A DNA stretch of 34,656 bases from Rhizophagus sp. LPA8_4_AMF (GCA_021464525.1 JADRCO010000399.1:1-34656), one strand, 5' to 3'; shown: positions 10,227 to 23,009, counted from the first letter of the stretch. Numbers and translations: made by a program. The notes: generated from the letters alone by a model not told the origin.

Positions 10227-10889
10227 CGTTAAAAGAGAAAGACAATGAAGTAGATAAATTTCTTGAACCCGATTAAACGATATTCTGCAATCAAAAAAAT
10301 ATTAATATTAAAGATAAAAGAATTCATTAATTTATTAGAATAATATGGAATTGATTGGGATGGCCCAATTTTTACTATTAATATAGAACTATACAATTTG
10401 TTACGAAATATTAAGAAAAAAAAAAATATTTAGACATAGAAATCGACGAACATCTCACTGATTAAAAACTTATCAAGATTATATAACTAGGAGTAATCAA
10501 GATTATATTATAACTAAGGAGTAATTCATTATTATTAAAAGAAACACAGATAACATAAAATTCTAAGCTATTAATAATACAAGACAAAGGATAACTGTAT
10601 AATAACAATTTGCAAGGATATTATATAACCATTCACCACCTCCTCCTGAAAGAACTCCTAATGGAATTTAAAGATGATCTTCAGACGCTAATAAAATGAT
10701 AAATTTGTAAAGGACAACTGTCAATTCCTACTTTTTAACATAAAATTGCAATAGAATAGAATATTGAATTTCTATATCAGAAAATGGAAACACGAATGAG
10801 CTGTTGATATTGAAGAAAACTCCACAAAGATAAAAGGTGACGATAAATTTAATAGGATTTTACATACAATAAGAGGTCAATAAATATAT

Positions 10890-11180
10890 TAATAATTTGA
10901 ATCAATTACTAAAGAAAGATGTACTTGGAAAAGTTATAGCTCATGTTCATGTAATTGAATTTCAAAAACGTGGATTACCACATAGTTTCACTTTGTTCTT
11001 GGATTTGTTCCATTTGATGGTAATTTTAACAAAATTCATACTACCATTTATTTCTGAAATGAAAGAATTTGAATAAGGAAAATTAATGAAAGTGAATGGC
11101 AAGATGCTTGGGTGATAGCTGGTTTAGGTGTTGTAATTACTGAGCGTAGATTCTTTAACAGATTATTATAATCTTTTTAC
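10890..11180 (+). pseudogene. Chimeric transposon relic (Helitron-like piece joined to transposase-like piece)
   Basis: Bases about 10897-10983 encode NNLNQLLKKD, VLGKVIAHVHVIEFQKRGLPH being read straight through. VIEFQKRGLPH is the hallmark of the Helitron helicase-like N-terminal domain. Immediately after, the sequence matches a different type: FVLGFVPFDGNFNK in one frame (10992-11034), FILPFISEMKEFE then TAA in a second, GKLMKVNG, then a third-frame DAWVIAGLGVVITE. The second part resembles a Tnp2-like transposase core (FVPxGG, then PFISEMK, then an AGLGVV strand) that I recall from Rhizophagus. At least two frameshifts and one stop make it non-functional. Confidence 0.5.
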
Positions 11181-13524
11181 TCTTTTCAAATAAAAAACAA
11201 AAAACATGAAATCTTTCTTATAGGATTTGCTACTACTAACTAATCAATGGAATAAAGAGTCTCATCCAGAGTTCAATTATTGATATTCTAGATGAATGCT
11301 ATTGAGAAAAATCTATTCAAACTTTTAAAATCCTACTCCATTCATATCAAGAAATCAGGTGTTAAAAATCATACTGAAACCATAAAAACCATCAAGGTTG
11401 CCTGACGTTCAAGATTTGAAGATGACCTCCTAGGTTTTCTTTCACAAGAGGACTCAGAAAGTGCGCAATGATTACTTGATAAATATAATAAGGTGTTAAG
11501 AGATATTCTTATATACTTCCTATAAAGGTGGGGTCAGAGCTATAGATATAAGTATCAGAAGTTTCAAAAGGAAGAACGGTATAAGTAATGGAACTCCTCA
11601 GTTATTGATCATAACTTGTTAAAGTTACATTTTCGATCAATTCCATATTCTGAACACATATTTTTTTCTTTAGGCTGGTTATTTAGATATTCAAACAATT
11701 GAATCAATGGCAAAAATTTAAAAATAATAGAATTAAGAAAATATTTAATACATTAAAATAAATGAAAAGTTTACATAGAAAGAGGATATCTTAATTCTTA
11801 ATTAGAAAGTTCAATCCGACTACACAATTAAATTATACTGAATCATCTATGTATATTAATAAATAAATTTTATCAGAAAAAACAATCAGATTTACCAAAA
11901 TATATTTAAAGGTTATCAGTGGATCAACATTATTCTTGCATAGTATTTGTTATTTATATAATTCAATATATATTTATTAAATTAAATTACATTTTAATGA
12001 AGAATTTTGTAATAAATCAAGAGATTGGAAAATGTTGAAAAAATTGATAAAAGTAAATATTACTCGATTTCAAGTCTCAAACTTTTTTTGTTTACCGCTA
12101 TAAAAATCTTCACTTTAGATTTTGGGAACGTAGAGATGAACGCGGTCACCTGATCTTTTTACAATAATTTTATTTTACCGTACAAGTATATCTCAAATTT
12201 TTAGTTTTCTTTAATTTTCTACATTAAAAACAATCAAATTTTGTTTCAAAAAACGAATTCCTTGCGCAGCACATACACATAGTCGCTATTACTTCACCAG
12301 ATTCGATTGTTGAAAGTAAAGAATTATATAATTTAAAAACAATGAGATAATCAAATATAATATAAATAATGAGGTATTTGGGGGATATCGTTCGAATAAG
12401 ATTACGAAATCTACAAGAAACATTGAAATTAACTGTTTGATAGGTGCTGGAAAAAATCGCCTATAATTTAATTTTATACACGTGGAAACCCACTATTACT
12501 TATCGCCGTAAAATATTCATTTTAATGATTAAAATAGAATTTAATACAGTTTAAATATCAGAAAATAATATTATATTATTATTTTTTTACCATTATGGTT
12601 AACAAGAATAATATTTACAGTATATATATATAATATTTTACAAAAAGATAATATTCTATATAATTTTAAACAATTTATCAAAGCAATGAGATTACTTCCA
12701 ATTTAAACTATGATTTCATTAAAAAGGATCTCAAAGATGGCTACAACTCATATGAAAACGTTTTAGCATGCCATTGGGAGAAGAAATAATTAAATTTAGA
12801 CCTTCATAAGGGATGAAAAATGTGCTTCTTGCAAATAATATGGATATACAATCTTTTTACTCTAAATGAATCCAGTATTATTCAAAAATTCAATTTTTCG
12901 TCGGACACTTTGGATTTCATACGGTCGATCATCAGCAATAATCTCCATATAAAATCAGATGGAGAAAAAGTGAATGCTTTTCATTTAAAATTATTGATAA
13001 TTTAAAATATTATAAATTTCTATTTATCATAATGCAAAAGATGAAGTTTCGTGGAAATCAAAAGACTCAAACTTTAATTGCATCAAAAAAGACATTAATT
13101 ACATTAATAACTTTGTTTATAGTATTATAAAGAATTTTTATATTTTGCTTTCTGTCGGATTTTGTATTTTTATTCATATAATACTTTTTAAAACTTTTAT
13201 AATTGTTTTATTTTATTTATTTTATTTTAACAACTTTTAACCTTTTAACAAATAATTCTCAAATCTTTATTAGTAAAAAATAACATATTATTATAAAAGA
13301 AGTAATTAAATAATAATCGTTTCTTTCTAAATATTTATAATAAGATATTAACTTCTACTAGTTATATGAAAAAAACACGCCTATAATTTTATTATTTTAT
13401 ATTAAATAAAAAAAATTTATAAATAATTTTTTATTAATTAAATAAAAATAATTATATAAGATAAATATTATTTAATTTTTATATTATCAAAATATTCTTT
13501 TTTATACAAAGAATTTATTTCAAC
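11181..13524. other. Decayed transposon flank and AT-rich spacer up to the gene-dense half
   Basis: From 11181 to about 11700 interrupted plus-strand coding patches continue (for example FEDDLLGFLSQEDSESAQ then a stop and LLDKYNKVLRDIL), probably the same or a neighbouring relic. From 11700 to 13524 the DNA is AT-rich with no supported gene. A 61-codon ORF at 12820-13005 has no recognisable domain. The last 350 bases are the 3' flank of USO1. Confidence 0.4.
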
Positions 13525-13527
13525 CTA

Positions 13528-13566
<39 letters not shown>

Positions 13567-16500
13567 TCCCTCTCCTTCATCATCTTCCTCTTCAATATCG
13601 GAAACCTCTTGGTTTAATGCTATTAATCTTTCTCTATATTTTTTAATAGATGCTTCTTGATCGGCAACACAATCATATAAATCAACTCGTTCTTTTTCCA
13701 ATTTAGCACAATTAGCTGTTTTAGTTTCAATTGTATGTTTCAAAGTATCAATTTCGTTGTTTAATGAACTTATTTGTTCCTCCGCTGATAATTTCTATAA
13801 TTAAATGACGTTAATTAAGGAAAAAAAATAAATTCTATTTAAGTATTCAATTAACGTAATAAATATTTCAATTTACTTGTGATTCCAATTGTTGTTCAAG
13901 CTGTTTAATTGATTCTTTTAATTGATTTAATTCTTTCTCTTGGGTTTGAATAACATCTTTATACGATGTAATTACTGAAGTTGAATCATTGTCGCCTTGA
14001 TAGTCTGAACCTAAAAATTTATAACTATTAGATCAAAATAATTTTATTATTAAACAAGAATACTTAAAACCTTTTAGTCCTGAAAGTGATTTCGTATTCG
14101 GATCTGCTCTAATAGATCGTTGAATTGTTTCTACGAAAAAAAAAAAAATAATAGTAATTAATTGTTAAGAATTTTGAGAAATTCAACATTTAATGATCTT
14201 ACCATAATTATTTTTAAAAAATTCTACAAAGGCATAATCAAAGTATAATTCTGGTAAGCCTCTTGCTACTTCCTCTGGTACAACCTAAATGTGAATTCAT
14301 GTTTAATCCTTAATTACATTAAAATAATTTATAATAATGTTATTGACCTGTAAGTATTGTGAAGCATGTTTAAAATGCGGAGATTCTCTTAGTCTTGTAA
14401 TACGATTAACAAATTGGTCATATCCAATTCTATTAAGTAAAATTTGTTGAAGTGTTGACCTAAAAAAACAATAATTACTTATTATTAATTTCAATCTTTT
14501 AAAGAAACATAAGCGTATGATTGATATCATACTTTGTAATTTGTGGATCTAAATTATGATTAAATTCATAACATATTCCCAATAAAAATGCACATAAACC
14601 TTGAACTCTGGCATCTACTCCAGAAGATTGAGTTATTGATGTAATTAGCTAATAAAAACAAAAATATTATTTAGTTAAAGAGTTTAAAAATAAAAATATA
14701 ATTATTCGTTATGTTTAATATACCATTTGTAAATGACCGCTTTCTGACAAAAATTCTCTAACACTTATTGGACTTTCCCATAACCAAATGCAAAGAATAC
14801 AAAGATATCCTATCAACACCCTCACATCCGCATTTTGTCTTTCTGCATTTTGTCTTGTTGCCATCATTAAGTTTCCAGCAATTGAGTGCAATAAAGTAAT
14901 ATTTTCTTCTCCGTTATCATCACCATCACCAAAAAATATTCCTCGTGCATACTCTTTTGATCTTTCATTATTCATAAGAATGTGAGAGAAAATTACCGAA
15001 GAAAACCAAACAACATATGGGTCTGCCTCCGAATCTTCCCATTCTAATAATGCTGAAAGCAACAAAGAACCGGCTGATTGAGGTTTAGCTAAAAATCATT
15101 GATAATAAGAATTATAATTAATTATTTCAAAAATGATGATATTATAAATAAATTAATAAATTGTAAATCTTTCTCAACCTATAACTATTTCTGAATTAGG
15201 ATTATCATCGGGAGGTGGGGTCAGTGTTGATGCTAATACGAGTTGTGCATTAATATTATTAAATGTGTAAGACTAAAAAAAAAAAAAAAATATTTATATA
15301 TATATATCAAAGGGTTCATTAATTGAAGAAATGCAAAAGATAAAATAATTTTAATATTAATGAACCTACCTCAAACGCATAAGTGGCGGCTGCTCTAGTT
15401 GAATAACTTTCTAAATACTCCGCTCCGACTGCAACAACAATAAGTGACATTACAGCAGGACGTGGTGGTATAAAAATTTGATCATAGGAAGACGACTTTG
15501 CATCATTTTCACTAGATTGAGATGGATGTGGAACAGGAACAACTGTTTTTGCTAAATATTCTTGACCATTTTGATTCCCTCTTATGAGGTCTGCCAAAGC
15601 ATAAAGCGACTAAATTTTAAATTTTACGATTAGATAAATCAATGTTAATAATTAAAATAAACTTGGAGCCGAAAGAAAAACGTACATGTGATTTCACTAT
15701 TGAAGGGGCATTTGAAGACAAAGATATTTCAATAACTGTTTTTAACACTCCACACTGAATCATCACATTCTAAATAAACAAATTACAATAAGTTGACTAT
15801 TATCAAAATTTGATATAAGTAAATTATATTGAATAAAATTTAATCCACCTGATTGGTCACCGTATTCATATTATTTGGAACAACTAATATCTTAATTAAT
15901 TCTAATAATACAATAGTATTGGTAACTTTCTGCTCATGCCAATCTTGAGTCAAAAATTCAAGATCAAATCCTTGATGTTGATATTCTGCTGAAAAACTCG
16001 CCAATGGAGGAATTTTTTGTATACAACTTGTTTCCCGGAAAAAATTCTAAAAATACAATAAATTAATTAATAAATTAACTATTTAAATACTAACAATTGT
16101 AAAATTTTAATTACATACCTGATTTGAAACATTATACCGTAATAAGTTGAGAATTAATTGCAAACAATCCTGAACTATAATTCCACCATTTAATCCATCT
16201 TCCTCTGAAATTATTTCCAAAAGTTTTTCAAATGCATTCTCAAATGCAACAATTTTTTGAATATCAGCATTATTTTCAGTAAGTGATATTAATAATAATA
16301 GTCCCTCTATATAGAGAAAATTAAAATTAGTTAATGAAATTAATTAAATTAATTAGTTACTTTGCTTCCCAAAATATTTAACTTGCCATTTCTTATAATT
16401 TCTCTTCGGTCACCTAATAAATCCATCAAACGTGAAATTCCCATAGGAGCAGTTAATACACAATCCTGTACATGATCGGGTCTTATAGCTAACAATGTAC

Positions 16501-17130
16501 CCAACAATTGTATATCATGAAAACGAACATAAAAATCATACTCTTGTAGAATATCCAAGAATAAATTTATATTTGCAGAATTCTAAATTAAACAAAATTT
16601 TGATTCAATTAAATAATTGAAAAAAGTTAAATTTAGATGTTAAAAATAAGTTTCAGTTTACCTGAACAATTTCATCTGTGAATGTTATGGCCACATCAGT
16701 TGCAGAATCCTAAATCAAAACAATTAAAAAATACTATAATAATTTATGTATCAAGAGAAAAAGTAAATTAATTACCTGTCTATCAGGTGTACATAAAATA
16801 TTTAATATTTCTAAAATAGCTTTTGCCGTATCGATATCTGCCCTATCCTCATTTAAAATATGTAAAAGGGTACCAATTCCTCTTTCTCCAACTTCCTATT
16901 TTCATCAATATTAATTAGTAATAATATTTTAAAGGAAATATAAAAAAATTTATCTCTACCTGCCGATATTCTCTTGAAAGACCTTTTAAACCTAAAATAG
17001 CAGCTCTTCTGTCCTCCAACAATGTAGAGTTAGAAGCACGGTCTACTAGTTTTGCAACAGTGTCTTCGACTGACTGAGGTTGACCTTTTTCTCCCAGTAA
17101 ACCTTTATAACTTCTACTAAAAAAGTCCAT
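13525..17130 (-). CDS. USO1: General vesicular transport factor p115/Uso1 (Golgi tether)
   Basis: Coiled-coil tether for ER-derived COPII vesicles at the cis-Golgi. Sixteen exons on the minus strand: 16960-17130, 16776-16895, 16662-16709, 16387-16582, 16119-16306, 15849-16046, 15686-15769, 15370-15609, 15179-15272, 14724-15088, 14533-14648, 14348-14459, 14203-14284, 14071-14130, 13877-14010, 13525-13794. They give about 825 residues. The armadillo-like head includes EDRRAAILGLKGLSREYR, IGTLLHIL, REIIRNEGLLLLISLTENN, IQKIVAFENAFEKLLEII and VQGLCAFLLGICYEFN. A short coiled coil follows, then the C-terminal motif LYDCVADQEASIKKYRERL and a run of about 12 Asp encoded by an ATC repeat. Intron 4 begins GC instead of GT; this splice restores the conserved IRN-x-GLLLL reading. 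The tail is much shorter than in yeast Uso1 (about 1790 aa) and nearer the animal p115 plan. It is transcribed divergently from the coiled-coil gene at 17944. Confidence 0.95.
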
Positions 17131-17943
17131 TATTCACTGTTGTTTTATTGATTTTTAAACGGTTAAATACAAGTTTGCAAATTTGGAAAATCATACCGAA
17201 ATTTTAATGTTGATCTGCCAAACTTTTATTTGATTTACAATTATGATTGGATGAAATGTTCTACAAATACTGTATGTATATCCTTTTTTGTGGCGAAATT
17301 TGATTGAATCTAGTCACAATAACTGCGGTAATTTTACAAAAATGTAGATTCTAATAACATGATTACATGAAGTCACCTGCATGATGGTTAATCATTTGAT
17401 TTCGTTGCTTAGATAAAATGAATTACTGTACAATTAAAAAGAAACAGAAATTTACTATGTTAAATCCTTTCTTGCAAACTAATATAAATTATATTGATAA
17501 GACCAAGTTCTTCGTACCAACTAAAAAGGTCCTTGATAATTTCTTAGGACCTGCGTCGAAAAATAACCGTTATGACGGTTTATATGACGGTTTCTGCATT
17601 ATTTTGATGATGTGTTGCAGGCTTGCAGATTGTGAAGACGTGACCTTTGTGTAACCATGAAGTACACAAAAAGTTCGTGACCATGCACAACACCAGATAC
17701 TGCGTAATTTATTAAAAATTTCACCTTTCTTTCAGTCATAACCAATTTTCTTAAAAAAAAAAAGGTATATACTCTTTTTGCTGCTACAGTTAAATGTCCA
17801 CATTTTTGAGAATGAAACGAGAGTTACTATTTTATTGCGGTGTTCGACTATACGAAGAAAAAAATTAAAATCTTTTTTTCCAATTTACGTTTTAATTACG
17901 ATGTGTACATCTATACTTGTTTAGTTTAGCTTTATTCAAACAC
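17131..17943. promoter_or_regulatory. Divergent intergenic region, USO1 / coiled-coil gene
   Basis: This 813-base region separates two start codons facing away from each other and must hold both promoters. It contains a 78-codon ORF (17418-17654) without recognisable features, which I do not call. A tandem GACGGTTTATAT-type duplication lies near 17573-17593. No specific factor site can be claimed. Confidence 0.5.
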
Positions 17944-20900
17944 ATGTTGCGTTCTGTACTTGGCGGGATAAGAAGACAAGGTCAACAAGGTCAGAAAAAA
18001 ACTGTTATGTGGTCCCCTGACGTGGAAGATAATTCTAAACCTTTACCAGGTATGTTTTGTTTTCTCTTTATATACTAATATTTTATAATTTTACTAATAA
18101 AAACATTATCTTTTATAGACCTACCAAGAGAAGGTATGACTGATGACGAAGCTTTAAAAAAGTCAGACGAGAAGTCTGTTATCCGACGTGCTAAAAAACA
18201 TGGATATGCAAACAACAATTCCGATTTTGCACAAATAGGTTCAAGCAGCAAAGCAAATTTTAATTTTAACCAAAAATCAAATTTTACTTTTAATCAACCA
18301 ACATTAACGAATGCAGTCAATTACAACTTTACACCAAGTAATAACAAAACGAGTTTTAATTTTGATGACCAATCTAGTACCTCTACCATGAGAGGTAGGT
18401 TTTATTTTATTTGACCAAAATTTCAATATATAATTTTATTAAATCTAGAAATTTCAATAGATGCTCAAACCCCCGAAAGTGCAAAAAAATTTTGGTTTGG
18501 GATACAATCATCAGATAATGAAAATCTTATGGACCAATCAAGTGCATCCAATTTAAACCAGCAGGCAATGTTTGGTGTGGAAAATCTCATTAACGAACAA
18601 AAGACACGTATACGTAATAATCAAGCGAATAGCTTCATAGACCAACAGTCAGTCATAAATGGTAATTTCCATCTTTTTAATTGCCGCATTAGCGTTTACT
18701 TTGGTTTAATAATCTTATTTGCATTCAAATTATTTAGCAGGAAAATTTAATACATTCTCGAATAGTGAAGGTCATCAAACCTTTCGATTTGAGACGCAGT
18801 CATCTGAAGATGATAGTAGTGTAGGTCAAGAAAATAATATGGATCCGCTATCAGACTTTGCTGTAGATCAAGGTATAGTAACTTTTCGTTATACCTTGAG
18901 CCTTTTTTTTTTGTTAACATTAAAACATTCATTTTATCTCCTAATAGCTGCACAGATCAGTAAACTAACTGAAAACGAAAGAAAACGTAATCGAACCCTT
19001 CGGTTCGCACAACCGTCACAAAATCAAAAGGTATGTCTTACAATGTTAATTATTATATGGAAATTTGTAAAAATAATGATTCTTTGTTTTTATTAATTTA
19101 GTCTCAAAAGATAAAGAGTGCGAATATAAAGTCCCAAGAATTAGAACAATTAGGAATGAGAGTAAAAGATTTCTTTGATACAGCAAAGCTTTACGCTCTA
19201 GTACAGGATGCAATAATTTTAAAGACATCAAGCGAAATGCCAAATGCGTCAGGACGGACTCGAGCATGGGACTATTTTGATGATGGATTAAAAGCTGAAG
19301 CAAAAATCTCAGCCAGAGTCGAGTCCAAGGTTGAATCTTTAATTGTTTATCAGAAACCCCCGCAAGTCTTAGATAATGTGGAGGAAGATAACAAATTCGG
19401 ATTAAAACTTGGAAACGATTTGACACATGAAAGTATCGAGACTCATGACGCTGATGCGAAAGTGGTTCAATTGATTGAAGATTTCCCTTCCGTTCCTGTC
19501 GTACCGTTATCAAATCAAATTATAAAGACTTCCGAGGTTACTCAACCTCCCGTTCAGTATGAGGAAGAACTCATTACAGACGGAAATAATGACAACGAGA
19601 TCGTCGATAAGGATACACTCGATAAATCGGATACACTTGAAAAATCGGATAATGATACAGAGAAGGAGGAGGAGGAGGAGAAGGAAGTGGAGGAGGAAGT
19701 GGAGGAGGAAGTGGAGGAGGAAATAGACCCTGCTTTTCGGTTTGTGCAGTAATTTTTTATTAAAAAATTGATTTTAGTTCTGCCTTTTTTTTTTAACTAT
19801 TAGTAAAATTGATTAGATTCACAACAATCTGCGATTTGCGCGACGAGGTCTTTAGATCTTCACCTCCTCAATCGCGACGAGAGGTTTCCCTTAAGCGAAA
19901 AGCTACCTTTAAAAGGGCTCCGACAAAAATAATGAATGATAGTAAACCTGAGACAGAACATTCACGGAGACGAAAGGATCGTCTAGCAATTTTCGACGCA
20001 AACCGCGCCAATTCAATTACTAAAGTTCTTAACGAACTTAATTCAGTAATAGACCTTGATACTCCTGCTGAACGTCTATTTAGGCTCGAACATCCCGAAC
20101 TTTTTTCAATTGAGCCCTCGGAATCACGTGAAGAACGACTTTATGAGTACGAACGGGCACGTAGTACGCATGAAGCATACGTGGCTAAGTTAATGGCCAA
20201 ACAAAAAAGCCGTCAAGAAAAGGTAATAATTACTAGTTACTATTTATTGTATTTATATGTACTTAATATTAAAGCCTTATCACTTTAGGCTGTGCGGAAA
20301 CGCCTTCGCGAACTAGAAGATGAAGAGCTTCTTCAAGAAGCTAAAAAGGTGGCCCGAAAGAAAATCCAAGAAGAAATGGGCTGGACCCCACCTTCTGACG
20401 CAGAGATCTCGAGTTGGCGGGAACAAAGAGGAAAGCTTTCCCCGGCTGAAGAAGACGTATATGATGAAAAAGAAAGCGACGAAGAAAATATTGAAACATA
20501 TTTCACTCCTTTAGAAGAATCTACAAACCCATCAACCGCCTTGCGATCTTCTTCTGTTCAACGCAATAAGAAGGGTTTATCATACAGTGAACTTCGTCGT
20601 AGGACCAGGGAGAGAGAGCGTAACAATAAGATTCAGGCCGAACTTGCAAAGATGCAAGAAACGGTTCGAAAATGTCAAATTGAGGATTTACGTCACCAAG
20701 TTCTTGAAGAAGACCGTGTTCATAAAAGGCAGAAGCTTGTTGACCTTTCTAATGAAAGGGATAGGCGCGACGCAAAAACTATTCAACATATTCGCGAAGT
20801 TGCAACATCCAAAATTGCAATAGGACGGGCGATTCGCGAATTGGAGGATAAGATTGCTGCTGCAGAGGCAGAAGCAGAACTTTACCGAAAGAGGCGATTT

Positions 20901-20981
20901 GAAGACATGGTAAATGATCAGTCTGCCTATATGAAATGCATAAGAGATGAAGAACTTCAGAATGGAACCGTAAGCTCATGA
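17944..20981 (+). CDS. Uncharacterised coiled-coil protein with FN-rich N-terminus and acidic tract
   Basis: Eight exons (17944-18049, 18119-18394, 18449-18661, 18741-18872, 18948-19030, 19102-19739, 19817-20222, 20289-20981) total 2547 bases, 848 residues. The N-terminus is basic (MLRSVLGGIRRQGQQGQKKT) then VMWSPDVEDN. It is followed by an Asn/Phe-rich stretch (NFNFNQKSNFTFNQ, NYNFTP, SFNFDD) reminiscent of low-complexity nucleoporin regions. A Glu/Val tandem repeat (KEVEEEVEEEVEEEI) lies near residue 470. The last 230 residues are charged and coiled-coil-like (RRRTRERERNNKIQ, IGRAIRELEDKIAAAEAEAE). Exon 6 ends CG and joins CG|A to keep RFTTICDLRDE; retaining that intron instead adds FVQ and a stop. 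I do not recognise the family. A spindle-pole-body or nuclear-envelope structural role is only a guess from composition. Confidence 0.8.
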
Positions 20982-21684
20982 AATGAGTTGGAATCGACCT
21001 CAAAAAAGGTTATTTGATACCTGAATCCGATCATAAGACTTTGTTGATGTTGAACAAATTGCTGAAGAACGGACTGAGTCGAACCGGAAGCTTCTAGAGA
21101 AAGGATAAAGGCAAAGCTTGTCATCAATTACTTACTGGACGAACCTCAGCATTATTAGACAATATATTGCTTGATTCGAATTTGTTTCCTATCATAATTA
21201 TCTTGTATATATTTTTTATTTTATTGGATATTTTTATATCAAAAAATTCTTAATTAGTAATCATTAAATTCAAAGGATATTGTATTAAAAACATGATAAT
21301 AATTTTATGGTTTTATCGTTTCGTTATTTCAATATTTTGCAGACCAATTTTTCATTGTATTTTATTATTTGTTATTTTGGGCAATTATGTAGTTATTAAC
21401 AAAATCAAATATAACGTAAAATTATAGAAAAATATATATTTATATATTAATTTTATTGAAATATATTTTAGGTGATATATTTCATCTGTTTTAATTTGTA
21501 AATAATTAGAAATTTGGTAAAGAAAACCAAACAATTTGTAAATAGCAAAAACCTCAAAATTGTGATTCACTTATTAATTTTACTTTATACATAATAATAC
21601 TAAATTGTAATTTTAATAATAAAACGAAAAATTACTAAATTTTAAGAAACTTATTCAATTAACCTAACCTCCACAAGACCATCT
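20982..21684. other. Convergent 3' intergenic region
   Basis: About 700 AT-rich bases between the stop codons of the coiled-coil gene and fibrillarin, so it carries both 3' ends. No gene or RNA is seen; the antisense ORF at 21385-21570 is AT-biased noise. Confidence 0.5.
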
Positions 21685-23009
21685 CTATTTTGAACGTATA
21701 TATTTTCCAATAACAAGAGCATGATCACGCTCATACGGTTCAAGAGTAATTTGCTCTATAGGCTTTATACGCTGTTCTTTTAATTTCGAAACTTCACTTG
21801 CAAAAACTTTTTCAGCTTTTGCTGTAGAATCAATGCAATTTGCTTTGATAGATATGACAATATATCCATTATTCTTTAAATAATGGTGTGCATTCAAAGT
21901 TATAATACGTGCTTGATCAGGTTGTGCAACATCAGCAAAGATAACATCTACCATACCAACTAACATTCTGTATTTGTGTGGATGTCGAGCATCTTCAATA
22001 ATGGGTATAACATTTGTACGTTTCTTTGCCACATTAATAAGATCACGTCCTGATCGATGAGAAAACTCAACAGCATATACTATACCTTCCTATAATATAA
22101 ATATTAACCATTAGACATTATTTCAAATACACATTTCAAAGAAAAGAATGATAAATACATACTGGACCAACAATATCAGCTACATGAGATACTGTAGTCC
22201 CTGAAGCTGCACCAAGGTACAAAACTTTTTTATCAGGAGCAATAAAAATATCTTCAACACCACCAAGAATACCGGCAGCTAACTTTGATCTGAATGGATT
22301 CCAAACTCGATATTCGATTTTGACACCATCTAATCCTTCTACTGAAATTCTCTTTTCTCCATAAACAGATTCCCCACTTACAAGATTTTTTGTGACAAGA
22401 AGATCTTCTTTACCACGAGCAACGAAAATACCTAATAAAAAAGAAGCAATGAATTATGATATTAAAGTATAGATTGAATCAGCATTTTTTTATAGAATAA
22501 TTACCTTTATGTCTGTGTGGTTCGATTATAACTTTTGATCCTCCTCTAGATCCTCCTCTACCAATTCTTCCACCACGACCTCTTCCACCACTACCACCAC
22601 CACCACCACCACCGCCGCCGCCGCCGCCACGGCCACCGCCACGGCTACCGCGTCTTTGAACACTTCCTAATTTAGATCAATTTTATTAATTTTTTTTTAT
22701 TTTTTTTTTAAAAAAAAATGTAATAAGTATAAATATTCTTACCACCGCGAGCACCTTTACATTTATCGAATGAAATTGCAGAATAATTTAAAAGAAATTC
22801 CTATATGTTAAGTTTCATTAAATCAACTGTACAAAAAAATTTTTACCAAAACTTGGTCCACCGCCGCGTCCACCGCCTCTACCGCCTCTACCAAACGGAC
22901 GACTACCGCGATTACCACCGCCTCGTCCTCTATTTGTATCTTATATTGTAATATAATAATGAGAAAATATGATAATATCCGAGATAAAATTATTTTACTT
23001 ACAAGCCAT
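21685..23009 (-). CDS. NOP1: Fibrillarin, box C/D snoRNP rRNA 2'-O-methyltransferase
   Basis: SAM-dependent methyltransferase of the nucleolus that 2'-O-methylates pre-rRNA guided by box C/D snoRNAs. Six exons on the minus strand (23003-23009, 22847-22939, 22743-22754, 22505-22666, 22163-22431, 21685-22089) give 315 residues, the usual size. The N-terminus is a Gly/Arg-rich (GAR) domain with a poly-Gly run. The catalytic part has [38 protein letters not shown], the SAM motif [15 protein letters not shown] (about residues 164-178), [38 protein letters not shown] and ends [16 protein letters not shown]. Exon 1 codes only MA plus one base, and exon 3 is a 12-base micro-exon (GARG). RRP7 starts 207 bases away on the other strand. 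Confidence 0.97.

Noticed and set aside
12250-12300. Similarity to U6 snRNA pieces (TTGCGCAGCACATACAC)
   Set aside because: Two short U6-like words are present but in the wrong order and orientation relative to each other, and the rest of U6 is absent.
12820-13005. 61-codon ORF
   Set aside because: The start precedes a plausible protein-like stretch but no domain, neighbour exon or promoter supports it.
17418-17654. 78-codon ORF between USO1 and the coiled-coil gene
   Set aside because: No domain, no splice partners, and it lies inside a divergent promoter region.
19046-19513. 155-codon antisense ORF
   Set aside because: It lies entirely opposite an exon of the coiled-coil gene and has no motif; a shadow frame.
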